Assembly: GCF_949987535.1 (NCBI RefSeq)
Contig: NC_080075.1
Location: forward strand, 3,224,001-3,288,000
Direction of reading: 5' to 3'
Source of the DNA: Balaenoptera acutorostrata
Lineage: Eukaryota > Chordata > Mammalia > Artiodactyla > Balaenopteridae
DNA length: 64,000 nucleotides
The notes below the pieces were generated by a model. The model made no database searches, was not told the origin of the DNA, and saw only the letters and a program-made list of their open reading frames with translations. The position numbers were made by a program, and so were the translations under genes. Below, one piece after another: positions 12,412 through 22,700 of this stretch. Position 1 is the first letter of the stretch; each line of letters begins with the position of its first letter.

Positions 12412-12599
12412 ACTACAAAGAAATCAGGTTAAACTGAGTGAGTTGGGGGGCGGTGTTCATGATCCTGAAGCGTCCAGGCTGACCGGGGGAGAAGTAACCT
12501 CTTAAGTTCTCACGTTTGCCGAAGTGCGAGCGAAGGGGGCTGGCTCCCTGGAAATGCTGCTGTAATCAATCTGGGGAGTTTCACTTTTGCCCCCGGATC

Positions 12600-13460
12600 T
12601 CTCTAAAGCTGACCACGGCCTTCTGTGGCAGCTTGAGAGGCGAAGCCGGCGCGATCCTGCTGGCGGGCGGCTTGGGCACCGACCCACCGCCTGGCAAACC
12701 CGCCTCCCCTGCGGCCGCGTTCGCCCACCGCCCGCTCAGGGTCGCCGCGCAGGCCAGCGGCCCGCAGCCCCCGGGCGGGGATCGCGATGCGGCCGGGCGC
12801 ACGCGGCCGACCCCAGCGTTCGTGGGGCGCCCGAGTTCCCCCCCCCCCGGGGGGCGACGGCTGGGCCTGGAGCCCCGAAGTCCACCAAGCGCCGGCCTCC
12901 CGCCGTCCCGCCTCCGCTCGCATCCCGAACAAAGCAGCGCCCCGTGCCCCAGGCCGGCCCCGCTGACCCCTGCTCCCCGCCCCCCCCCTTCGGACTGCAG
13001 CCCAGGGCTGGAGCCTGTTCCGAGCCGGTGCGTCCCCTCCCTGCGCGGCACCCTTCGGGAGGGGACACGCAGTGCCCCCGATGGAAGCCCCAGGCCCGGG
13101 TCTCTGGCCCCGACCCAGGTCCTTGGAGACCCGGGGCTCCAGCTCCGTCTTTACTTTTCCTCCAGGGCCCTCGGGCGTGGGCCCCAGAGAGGATCGGTCT
13201 GCAGGCCCTGAGCTCAGCTTTCTCGGCTCCACGGTCATCGAATTCCCGGCAGAGCAGGCCGGGCCCCAGGACGGAAAATCCGCAAACGTGGAGCAGAGCG
13301 CAACAGACCTTTCTACCCTGGTGTTCCCAGAAGTTGTCTCCAGACGCCGGGAGCCTGAGCCGCGCTGGGCTCAGCCGCCCCCCAGCCCACCCGGGAAACT
13401 TGCACAAGTTCGCGTCCCGCTCCTCAAGTTCTTAGCTTTTCTCCAGCTACCGGCCTTGTC
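12600..13460. promoter_or_regulatory. CpG island
   Basis: Dense CpG over about 850 bp. Several long open frames on both strands are Arg/Pro/Gly/Ala-rich and stem from composition only. Possible non-coding promoter or Polycomb target downstream of POU3F3. Confidence 0.8.
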
Positions 13461-13669
13461 GATTGCTCTGCCAACTGTCCTTTAGTCTCTAGGGCTCCCG
13501 AGGCCTGAGTCGGTCCAGAATTATGATAATCATTGTTATTATCAGGCTGGGGACGGAGCGCAGAAGCAGAGGATGGGGGCTGAGGGACAGAGAAGAAATG
13601 CTGATGAAGGGGGATATTTCAACCTGTTTCAAAAAGTTTCAGTTGACCATTATCAGTAACCCCGATAGA

Positions 13670-13985
13670 CAACTCCATTAAAAAAAAAAAAAGAATTTAC
13701 TACTGCTCTTGAAAAGCCGTTATTTTTTACATCGCTTTTAGGAAGATAGATGAACAAAACATCGCATTTCAAGCCGTTTTGATCTGTAATTAAATGGCAG
13801 GATCGGTTTGTATTCTCCTACGGCTTTTACAGAAGTTGCAGTGATCCAAAGTCGGGTTGCTGTGTCAGAGTGGCATTTTTATTAATGAGAATACAAAAAG
13901 CTTGCATATTCTTAGCCCTGCTTGAATTTAGTTGCTAAGCAACCGGTGTATGGTAATTCATCCGCGAAATTTAAATCTTTGAGAA
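13670..13985. promoter_or_regulatory. Candidate conserved enhancer with palindromic RFX X-box
   Basis: A/T-rich, repeat-free element wedged between two CpG islands. It contains TGTAATTAAATGG and TTATTAATGAG homeodomain sites, GCTTGCATATTC (POU-like), and the 13-bp palindrome GTTGCTAAGCAAC at 13931-13943. Dense motifs in a low-repeat setting suggest an enhancer. Confidence 0.4.
13931..13943. promoter_or_regulatory. RFX-type X-box palindrome
   Basis: GTTGC-TAA-GCAAC is a perfect inverted repeat that fits the RFX dimer site. RFX factors act in neural and ciliated cells. Binding is inferred. Confidence 0.45.
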
Positions 13986-13999
13986 AGGATCGTGCGTTT

Positions 14000-14400
14000 T
14001 GCTGAATGGTCGCCACGAGGAAAACAGCTTGTGGGACTGTCCGCAGCTGTTACGGCCGGGCCGCCGGGCAGAGCCGGGCCGGGCAGGGTCGGGCCACCCT
14101 CCCCCCGCCCCGCGAGCGCCACCGCCCCACCTGGGCGCCGGGCCCCGCTCTGCGTCCCCGAGGGAGGCGGGCGTCTGAAGCCCGCGGCCTGGGGCCGGAC
14201 CACCCTCCCCCGCTCCTCCGATCTCCCACTTCCACCTGCGGCAGACCTTGCACCTGAGCCAGCCGTCTGCACCCCAGGGTGCAGGGGCCAGGCCGCGACC
14301 CCGCGCCGCCCCCCTCCCAGCGCCCGCGCCCCCGGGCCCGCGGCGCGCGCACACCCGGCCGCCGCGAGCACGCCGGTTGCCCTCTTCCCAGACCCCTCTG
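14000..14400. promoter_or_regulatory. CpG island
   Basis: Compact G+C-rich block directly after the A/T-rich candidate enhancer. No coding potential beyond compositional frames. Confidence 0.7.
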
Positions 14401-15440
14401 AGGTCACTTCCAGGAGGACTCTTCCTCGAGGAAGATCCGACTCATACAGAACGCAGCCCACAGCCCTCCAGAAGGCCAGGCGGCCGCCGCAGGCCGGCAG
14501 TGACATCATAGGCTCCTGCTCGCCACGCTCGCGCCCGCATTTTAGGAGACAGGAACAAACACGGATGTGAAATCAAGAATGAAAGAGACAGTAATCTAAT
14601 TAATAGGCCATGAGCCAGGCTAACAGAATCAAAGAATCTGATTACACAAGTACCCCTCTTGCTATCTCCGCCGCCCCGCCCACACCCGTCTCCTCCAGCC
14701 TCCCCGCCGCTTCCTTTCCTAGGTTGGAAAGTCCAGGAGGCAAACCCAGAGCCCTCCGATTTCCTCACTGAAATCAAGATCAAGCCCACGGTGGGGCTCC
14801 AGCAGCCGGGAGGTCACGTGGGTGACCTTCGGGCCCTCGAACAGCCGCTCTGAGGAACTGAGATGACCAAGTGACCTACAGAATTTGGAAAGCTGGAGAA
14901 GTGACCCCTACACTTCCTACAAGTATCACTCTCAACCACAGCAACGACCACGACCACGACCACCATCACTACACCTGCACTGATTGCTTCTGCTGTTAGT
15001 AACAGGACCAGGAGAGAGCCGTTCTTCACTCAGAGCCATTTTAAGAGGATCTACTTTTTCAAAAAACCATAGCACAACTCTTTTTTCTACATCACCTTGC
15101 TTCTGGGTCACCGATAACTTCAAAGTTTTAACTCTCCTTCCACACCCTTCCCCACCACAGACATCTGAGCACAGCCAGGTACTAGGTTTTATCACTGCCA
15201 CATAGCATCTGTTCTAATAGGTCCAGTCAGCCATGTGCAATCCACGAAAGAAGTGAATTCTCTCATTTCTATCCTTCTGCCTTGAAAAAAACCAGGTCCA
15301 CCTCCTAAATAATTAATTTCAAGTCTGCATCCAGTGCCAATACTTGTTGCATCCATTTTAGAGTTTGATTAATTACCCTGGAACTTGGGCAAACTAAACT
15401 CAGTGTGGAGAGAATGTTTCTTCCTTCAATTTAGTTCTGA
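14401..15440. promoter_or_regulatory. A/T-rich, homeodomain-site-rich intergenic segment
   Basis: TAAT-core clusters occur at about 14596-14610 (TAATCTAATTAATAG), 15309-15320 (AATAATTAATTT) and 15367-15376 (TGATTAATTA). A CGA/CCA-rich repeat lies near 14938-14972. No gene or transposon seen. Confidence 0.3.
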
Positions 15441-18179
15441 AAGCTACAACTTATTTATGGATCTTTACTCTATTTACATACAAATTGGTGCAAATATGGC
15501 CATCTCTTAAAATGCATTTTGTATAAATATATAAAAGTGTCATTTTTGATTTAGCTTGAAGAGGTTGATCATTTATTACAAAAATAAACGAATAAATACA
15601 ACAATATATTGTTGCTTCCAACAGGATAAATACTTTACAAATATATAATTTAAAAAACAAATTTAATTGTTAAAATTATTTAAAATATTACACTTATAGA
15701 TAAAACTATCAATAGCATAGACTGCATTTAATATTAGAACCGATTATTCTCTGAATGTTGAAAACCATTCATACAAAACAGATTATGAGCATGGTAATGA
15801 GCGTACACTGGGGGCTACAGGGAAGCAAAGGGAATCTTTAAGATCAATAATGAATAGTTCGGTTTTGGAACAAAGAAGTAGTCCTTGGCTAAGTACTTAA
15901 AGAAAAAAAAAAAGAAAAAAAAAAGAAAAAAAAAAGGCAGAGCAACTACAGCAAAGTGACTATTTTAAATACACCTTGAATGATTTATCGCCCAGACTTG
16001 CAGGGGAAGATGGTTGGGTGAATGAGATGGCTGTAGCTTGGACAACTGATCAGAAGCCACGGGAGACTGCAAACTATAAATGGGCCTAGCTTGGGATTAA
16101 CCAGATTGATGGAACAGAACTTTGTCACTTTCCTCTGAGTTGGAAGGGGAGGAGGGGGTGGGCTGAAATGGAGGAAACAAACGAACACTTGACGAAGCAC
16201 AAGACACTTGCGCTACAAAGGAACACAATGACCAAATTCATTAAAAAGATCTGGTGATATATAACAATATTTTCATTATTTACATGTGTAACAATATAAG
16301 CCTTAGCACAAAACCTCTCAGTTGTATCTGCCCTCACTTGTTTTCCAACCATGAATTTCATTTTGTAAATACATTCAAAGGGTTGATTTTTTTTAAAAAA
16401 AAATATGGAGTGCAAGCATGAGCTCACTTTAAAAAACTACAAAATAATGGAATAAAATGGGCCAGCTTTCCCAGCTGCTCTAAGTTACTCTGCTACCTCT
16501 AAATCAGAGCTTCTTCCAAAGTAAACAGCAAAGGTTACTTTTTAATAGAAAACAGGGTGAAATCCAATGTTAGTTCTTTTGTTGTCAGCCAAATCAAGTA
16601 AGCAAATGCCTCCTAACATTTGAAATAGACCCATTCTCTGTCTCATCAACCACTAAGAGTCCTGTAGGGAACGTAGGTTTTCATCTCACACGCCAATAGC
16701 ATCCACCCTATAAAAACAACCACACCCGGTCCTCAGCTTTCCAATAAGGCCTTCCGTGCTTGCCCCTGTAGACCCTCAAAAAATGATAAAGTTTGTCACC
16801 ACCCCCCCACTCCAGGTTGTAAATATGCTGGGCAAAGAGATTACAATAGCAAGACAAATAGGAAACGAGAAGGCAAAGAAAAGTAAATTGTGGTTTCTTG
16901 TTTTCATTTTTTCCCTGCTCTCTGTTTAATAAATATGGCCTTTTTCAGATTTCACAAATCAAAATGATTGTGATTTTTAGTACGATTTGGTGTTTAAAAT
17001 AATGCAACCCAATACACGGCCATCTGGCTGGGCTTGATTTATGAAAGTGACACAGGGTCTGTCTGGAAGAAATAACTGTTCCTTGTTGCTCTCACAGTTT
17101 TCCGGGTTTTTTAACCCCTGCATTGACATCACAGGGAGAGGGAGTAAAGATGAGAGAAGACGCAAAAAGTGAGTGACAGCTCAATGAGATTAGGGGGAAA
17201 CTAATCTACAAAATCATTGCTTTATCACCCCCAAATACTTTTTTTTTTAAAGTACAATACGAAGGGACTCAAGGAAGCAGAGCCTTTTGCGTCTTGTTAC
17301 TTACAACCTGAGGCATTACACTTTCATTTTCCCACATTGTAAATATTGATACATTAACTTGATAAATGTGACCGCTCTGCAGGGTGTATCTAAAGAGTGA
17401 TCAAAAAGTGAAAACCCCCAGCACCGGTAAAGAAAATATAGAATCATACTGGGGAAAGACGTAAACACAGAAATGTAGAATCTTAAGTCTGAGCTGGTGA
17501 CCACACTGAGGGTAATGCAGTGTGGACCACAATCAGGAGTTTAGAACTACATTCTTCCATTATAGAGAAAACAAACCAAACAACCCACCCCCCAAAACGG
17601 CTTAATAATTTAAACTTAATTACATATAGTTATTAATGGGACATAATCGATATAAAAAGATTTCATCGACTTGTAAGCTATTCTTTACCACTATTAGTCT
17701 TCAGAAAAAAGAGGAAAGAGATGTAGCAATATGGTGGGGGAGGGGAGATGAGAGGGAAAAGAGAGGCTAAACTTTGGTGGTGGTGGTGAGGGACTCTGTG
17801 TTCACCATTAGTAACCAGTTGGCACATTTTTACTGGGGACGTAGTCCAACATTCTGATAAAGACGATAAAGGACACAGGTATCTCTGAGAAAAGGACTAG
17901 CATTTAGACAATCTCACCTAAAAACACTAGAAACACCCACTAAAATTAAGGGAGGGACAAATTTTGTGAAATTAACAGACTAACAAGGAGTGACTACTTT
18001 GTCAATTACCAGCGGTTTCTGTCATTGCCTTTTATTCTAGATTTGCAAATGTACCTTAGGTGGAGCTGACGGCTTCCTCAGCTCTATCCCTTAAGGATTT
18101 GCATTGTAAAAAAATATTATCTAAAGGACTCTCTTCTTCCCACACAGTGTTTATGCATCAGACACAGACTATTTCATTC
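15441..18179. other. A/T-rich, transposon-free tract downstream of POU3F3
   Basis: About 2.7 kb without a credible frame or known repeat, apart from an A-rich simple tract at 15900-15937. On the POU3F3 strand there are TGTAAATA Pumilio-type motifs at 16277-16284 and 15471-15478, and an AATAAA at 15572-15577. It could be distal 3' UTR or conserved intergenic DNA. Confidence 0.45.
18097..18104 (-). promoter_or_regulatory. Octamer motif (ATTTGCAT on plus)
   Basis: Perfect octamer just downstream of POU3F3, within the possible 3' UTR. Suggestive only. Confidence 0.2.
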
Positions 18180-19666
18180 TAACAAATTTATTTTCTCGAT
18201 CAGCTCTTATGGAATCACTACTCAAATTAAATTACAATCAAATGATCACATCAAAAGATACCCTTATTACCTAGCAACTGTCCATATTTTCATTTCATTT
18301 TGATTTGTGCTCGTCTGAAAAAAACACGTAATACAAGATCTGGGGAAAAATAAATTACCGTTTTGCAGCAGTTCATAAGTATTCTGAATAAAATATTAAA
18401 AGAAGTCATTTAATGAAAATATAAAGCAAATATTTTTAGATCAACAACGGATCTAACAATTCTATATTGCCGTCTTTTGAAAAGTCTGTTTATTAAAACC
18501 TACCAAAAACACTGCTTGGAAAGGGCAGTATTATATAATCACATCCACAGCACCCATTCAATCAAAGTTGGCAACGGATTGAGAAGAAGAGTCCGGAGAA
18601 GTGCTGTCTTTCTAAATCCCTTGATCTGAGTCAGTCCAGAAATAAAAAATAAAAAATATTAATAAAAAAAATATTAGCGGTGGCATCTTTAGGCGTCGTC
18701 CACCCATCGGAGCGGCAGCCGATAAGCCGGGGTTGGATGCCGGGCCTCGCTCCGCGCCCTGTCCGCCCGCCCGCGCCCGGATTCGCCGGGGCCTCTCCCA
18801 CTGGCCGCTGGACATCCCCTGCTCCCTCGCCCATTCCTCTGCTCTTTCGAGATGCTTTTATTTCCAAGGTTACTTTGAGGATACGTATTCTTTTTCTTTT
18901 GGCTTTGCTATCAGTCTGTTAATTTCAGAAGCTGTGAATACATATATGTGTATATATATATTTCTTGTTTTCCAGAGATTGTTCTTTTTTTTCTCCTTCC
19001 CGTTTCATAGTCAATTTGTTTGTCCCCAAATGACTTTGATATGGACAAGAACAACAGGGTCCGGGAGCAGAGAGTCACCCCTGATTAAACCCGGTGCCTC
19101 TGCCTGCTGTCTGGTCGCTCCCAGGAAACAAAGTTTCGGTGGATCTCTGGAGGCGAGGGGCGGGGGGAGGCCCTTTGGAGGGAAGAGGTGGGAGGGAGGG
19201 GGATTTTTTTTTTTAAACAAATGTTTGTTTGTTTATTTAAGAAGATAGGACGAGGCAGGTGCTAAGTGCTCTCCACCGTCGCCCCGTAGGACTTCTCAGG
19301 GTGGGAAAAGCCTCGCGAGCGCAGTTTTGGGGCGCTAGGCATCTTCACCCTTCTTTAAAAAGAAACCCCCAAAACGAGCCCCCACCAGAGTAGAAACGAG
19401 ATCTCACGATCGCCCCCTTTTCTCTTCCGGTTCTGCCACGGTCGTGTATATAAAACAGTCTGGGCATTTCTAGGCTTTGTTTGTTTGTTTGTTTCGACCC
19501 TCCTTCCTTGGACTTCAAACAACGTCTCCTCGGTGCGTCCCTCTCCTTTTCCCCCGAGGGCGGGCAGGCCTGTCTTTGGGAGGAGGGGAGGGCGGCCCGG
19601 CCCGCCCGGCCGCGGCGGCGGCGGCGTGACAGCGGCGGCGGCCCGCTCCGCGCTGCGCCCGGGCCT
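18180..19666 (-). other. POU3F3: Probable POU3F3 3' UTR (extent uncertain)
   Basis: The sequence past the stop codon becomes A/T-rich and contains no recognisable transposon. Read on the gene's strand, AATAAA hexamers occur at 19232-19237, 18857-18862, 18490-18495, 18187-18192 and 18031-18036. Which one is used cannot be decided here. A further hexamer at 15572-15577 would allow a much longer UTR. 3' end reads are needed to fix the boundary. Confidence 0.55.
19447..19455 (+). promoter_or_regulatory. Consensus TATA-like box antisense to POU3F3, just past its stop codon
   Basis: TATATAAAA fits the TATAWAAR consensus on the plus strand, about 210 bp beyond the POU3F3 stop. Downstream on the plus strand lies the G+C-rich edge of the gene. 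It could start an antisense transcript or be a chance match in A/T-rich UTR sequence. No other promoter evidence is visible. Confidence 0.25.
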
Positions 19667-20560
19667 TCACTGCACGCTTGTCTGCAGCCCGTGGTGCGGC
19701 GGCGGCGTGTCGGCGCTCACGGTGCCCACCTGCGAGTAGACGTCGTCAGGCGTCTGCTGCTGGATCCCGGGCGGCGTCATGCGCTTCTCCTTCTGGCGCC
19801 GGTTGCAGAACCAGACCCGCACCACCTCCTTCTCGAGCTGCAGGCTGTCGGCCAGGTTGGTGATCTCCTGCGCAGAGGGCTTGGGGCACTTGAGAAAGTG
19901 GCTCTCGAGCGCGCCCTTGACGCTCACCTCGATGGAGGTCCGCTTCTTGCGCTTGCGGCCCTGCGCCGCGATCTTGTCGATGCTCGTGGGGCTGCCGGTG
20001 CTCGAGTCCGCCTCCTCCAGCCACTTGTTCAGCAGCGGCTTGAGCTTGCACATGTTCTTGAAGCTCAGCTGCAGGGCCTCGAAGCGGCAGATGGTGGTCT
20101 GCGAGAACACGTTGCCGTACAGGGTGCCCAGCGCCAGCCCCACGTCGGCCTGCGTGAAGCCCAGCTTGATGCGCCGCTGCTTGAACTGCTTGGCGAACTG
20201 TTCTAGGTCGTCGGACGTCGGCGTGTCCTCGTCCGAGTGCGGGTCGTGGCTGTTGAGTCCGGGCCCCGCGCCGCCGCCGCCGCCGTGGTGCGGGGGTCCC
20301 TGCGCGTGGTGCGGGTGCGGCGGGTGCGCGTGCGCGTGGTGGTGGTGGTGATGGTGGTGCTCGGCCAGGTCGGGAGTGTCTCCGCGCACCAGCCCCGGGT
20401 GCACCAGGCTCTGGGCGCCGCCGCCCGCGCCGCCGCCACCGCCGCCGCCCGGCCCCGGGGGCGCGCTCAGCATGCCGTTCACCGTGAAGCCCCCGGGCTG
20501 CGAGTAGAGCAGGCTCTGCGGCGGCGGCTGCTGGCCCCCAGCCATGGACGGGAGGTGCGC

Positions 20561-20591
<31 letters not shown>

Positions 20592-21172
20592 GCGGCGGCG
20601 GCGGCCCCCCAGCCCCCGGGGTGGCCCTGGTGCGGCGGCGGCGGCGGCGGCGGCCCGAGGTGCGGCGGCCCGCGGTGGTGCAGAGCGGTGCCCGCGTGCA
20701 GATCGTCGCGCCCCGCGCCGCCCTTCACGTCGGGGCCCTGGGGCGGCGGCGGCGGCGGCGGCGGCGGCGGCTGCTGGGGGCTGCCGGCCATTCCCACGGC
20801 GCTGCCGGACCACGGCGAGCTCGCCTCCACGGCGGCGGCGGCGGCGGCCGCGGCGGCGGCGGCGGCGTGGGGCAGGGCCGTCACCCACTGGTGCGCGTGG
20901 CTCAGCATATGGCCGCCGTTGCTGGCGGCCATGGCCCCCTGCATGAAGTCGCTCTGCACCATCTTGACGGAGGCCGGGTCCCCCCGGTAGGCACCCGAGG
21001 TCACGGCGGCGCTGCCGGGCGGCATGCCGCCGCCGCCGCCGCCCGCCCCGCCGCCGCCGCCGCCGCCGCCGCCCCCGCCGCCGCCGGCCCCCGCCGCGTC
21101 CGAGTGGACGATGGAGCCGGCCGCGAGCAGGCTGTTCCCCGGCAGGTAGGGGTTAGAGGCCGCCGTGGCCAT
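19667..21172 (-). CDS. POU3F3: POU3F3 (BRN-1), class III POU-homeodomain transcription factor, intronless
   Basis: Nuclear transcription factor that binds octamer-like DNA; in mammals it acts in upper-layer cortical neurons, other neural lineages and kidney. The frame gives 501 residues against 500 in human and is uninterrupted, as expected for this intronless class. The N-terminal half is low complexity: Gly-rich 28-49, Ala run 103-114, Pro runs, 16 Ala at 190-205, and eight His at 272-279. The POU-specific domain is about 314-388 ([11 protein letters not shown], then [10 protein letters not shown]). A basic linker (GRKRKKR) leads into the homeodomain, about 406-465, whose recognition helix [11 protein letters not shown] carries the POU-type Cys456 and Asn457. 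The tail ends HHGLQTSVQ. The start [12 protein letters not shown] matches the family and has G at -3 and +4. The frame stays open upstream, but that part begins at TTG, has no ATG and is Ala/Gly-rich. Recognition of the gene is near certain; repeat lengths could vary with assembly. Confidence 0.98.
20231..20233 (-). other. POU3F3: Start of POU-specific domain (codon 314) within POU3F3
   Basis: Domain landmark. From Asp314 onward the protein changes from low complexity to the conserved bipartite DNA-binding region. The POU-specific domain covers residues about 314-388 and the homeodomain about 406-465, ending near base 19778. This part shows no frameshift and matches my memory of the mammalian sequence. 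By contrast, the Gly, Ala and Pro runs before it differ slightly in length from human. Confidence 0.85.
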
Positions 21173-22375
21173 CCCGCTCCGCTCCCGCCACCCTACCGCC
21201 GCCACCACCGCCGCCGCCGCCGCAGCAGCAGCCGCGGCCGCCGCCGCCGCCGCCGCTGCGCCCCCCCGCCTCCCCCCGCTCCGCCCCCGCCCCGGGCCCC
21301 CGCCCCGGGCCCCCGCCGGCCCCGCCGCCGCCGCCTCCGCCCCCGCCGCCGCAGCCGCGGCCGCCGGCTGCAGCTGCAAGGCCGCTGGGCAGGGCGCGGG
21401 GGTCGCCGGCCGGCCTTGGTCAGCAGCAGCAGCCGCCGCCGCAGCCGCCGCAGGAGCCGCGCTCCGGGGAGGGGGACTCGCTTCTCGGCGGGGCGCGCTC
21501 CGTGGCCGCCCCCCTCAGGGGGGGTCGTGGCCGCCCCCCAGCCCCGGCGCGATCGGCTCGCTCCAGCGGGGCTCGCCGGGCGGGGCGCGGGCCTGCGCCG
21601 GGGCTCCGGGCCGGGCGCGCCGGCTCGCGCTTCTCCTCCTGTCCTCGGGCGAGCGCGGACTCTGCCGGGGCGCGGGGCTCGGTCCACCTGCTAAGTGGAG
21701 GTTTCGCTGGAGGCAACAAAGAAAGCAGCCACTCCTTTCTTCTGGACCAAACCGTGGACGACCGGCGACCGGCCGCTCCTCGCCGCCTCCTCAGGAACGC
21801 AGCTCACTCGTCTCCCCTTGGAGTAGTAAAACTTTTTTTTGTCCTTGAAGGCGTGGTGATGCTGGCTGCTCGCGTGCGGAGAGGAGAGGCTGGCTCCTGC
21901 TCTCCCCCTCCGGTCCTCTTGTTTCAAGTTTTGTTCTGTCCTAGGAAAACTTCTGGCGCTGGTGCATTTCTCTGAAGTTGCTATTGCCGGAGCTCGTGGT
22001 TGCCTCTGAAACAACAGTCCTTTTTCATTTTCCTCGCAACAGTCACAGTCTGATGCGACATCTTTCCTTTTGGGTAGAAATTAGGAGACAAATATAACAA
22101 GGAAAAAAATTGAACAGGAGAAAAACGAGGTCGAGTTTCTCGGTTACCTTGCTGCTGACGGTTGGGGTTGGTGTTTTATTTTTTTCCCAGTAGAGGTCTG
22201 CAGGAGGAGGAAGAAGAGTGCACTGGTGGAGGTGGAGGTGTGTGTGTGCATATAGGGGATCCTTGATACACAACCAACTCCAGTGGCACGACGCACGGCT
22301 CGGAGGCTGCCCCGACGGCGCTGGCGCTGGCCGTGCCGGAGCGGAGTTGCCGCGGGAGCTCGCTCTGCGCCCTGG

Positions 22376-22512
22376 TTCGCGCGCTCTCCCTCTCTCTTCC
22401 CCTCTCCCTCCCTCCCTCTCTCGCTCTCTCTCTCGCTGTCGCTCTCTCGCCCTCTCGCCCGCCCGCTCGGATCTGACAGTTCGCTCTCTGTCCCTCCCTC
22501 TCCGAGCGGGGA
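22376..22512. repeat. CT/GA-rich tract (CTCTCC, CTCGCT repeats) in the presumed 5' UTR/promoter
   Basis: The plus strand is an almost pure pyrimidine run of short CTCTC, CCTCC and CTCGCT units, broken by a few purine bases. Its complement is GA-rich on the POU3F3 sense strand. Such tracts bind GAGA-type factors and can form triplex DNA; either role here is inference. Confidence 0.7.
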
Positions 22513-22559
22513 CTGTCGAATGTTTACCCTCCGCCGCGAGCGCGCACCCACCACTGCAC

Positions 22560-22700
22560 TTTCCCAAATACAAGGAAGTCGAGCACCAGGGCCCCCGCTG
22601 ATTGGCTACCCGCTGGGTGATTGGCAGGTCCGGAATGACTGGCTCAGGACGCGCGGCCCCCCTTCCGGCCGTTCCGATTGGTTGCTTTTTAATTTAGGCA
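22560..22700 (-). promoter_or_regulatory. POU3F3: Probable POU3F3 core/proximal promoter with three CCAAT boxes
   Basis: ATTGG on the plus strand (CCAAT in the gene's orientation) occurs at 22601-22605, 22620-22624 and 22677-22681, the pattern of an NF-Y-driven CpG-island promoter. I find no convincing TATA box just downstream. NF-Y boxes usually lie 60-100 bp upstream of the start site, so transcription may begin near 22.50-22.56 kb. That would give a 5' UTR of roughly 1.3 kb; this is an inference. The same boxes could serve a divergent transcript on the plus strand. Confidence 0.6.

Noticed and set aside
12587..13435. 282-codon plus-strand frame and overlapping frames on both strands
   Set aside because: Several frames are open at once, a sign of composition and not coding.
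16692..16717. CCAAT plus TATA-like pair on the plus strand (GCCAATAGC...CTATAAAAA)
   Set aside because: The two elements are too close for a standard promoter arrangement and no other evidence supports one.
19481..20206. 241-codon plus-strand frame
   Set aside because: Antisense to the POU and homeodomain codons; composition explained by the complementary gene.
21173..21379. 69-residue N-terminal extension of the POU3F3 frame
   Set aside because: It begins at TTG, contains no ATG and is Ala/Gly/Arg-rich 5' UTR sequence. The ATG at 21172 matches the known family start in a strong context.
20237..21694. 485-codon plus-strand frame
   Set aside because: Antisense shadow of POU3F3 and its GC-rich repeats; Arg/Gly/Ala-rich with no domain.
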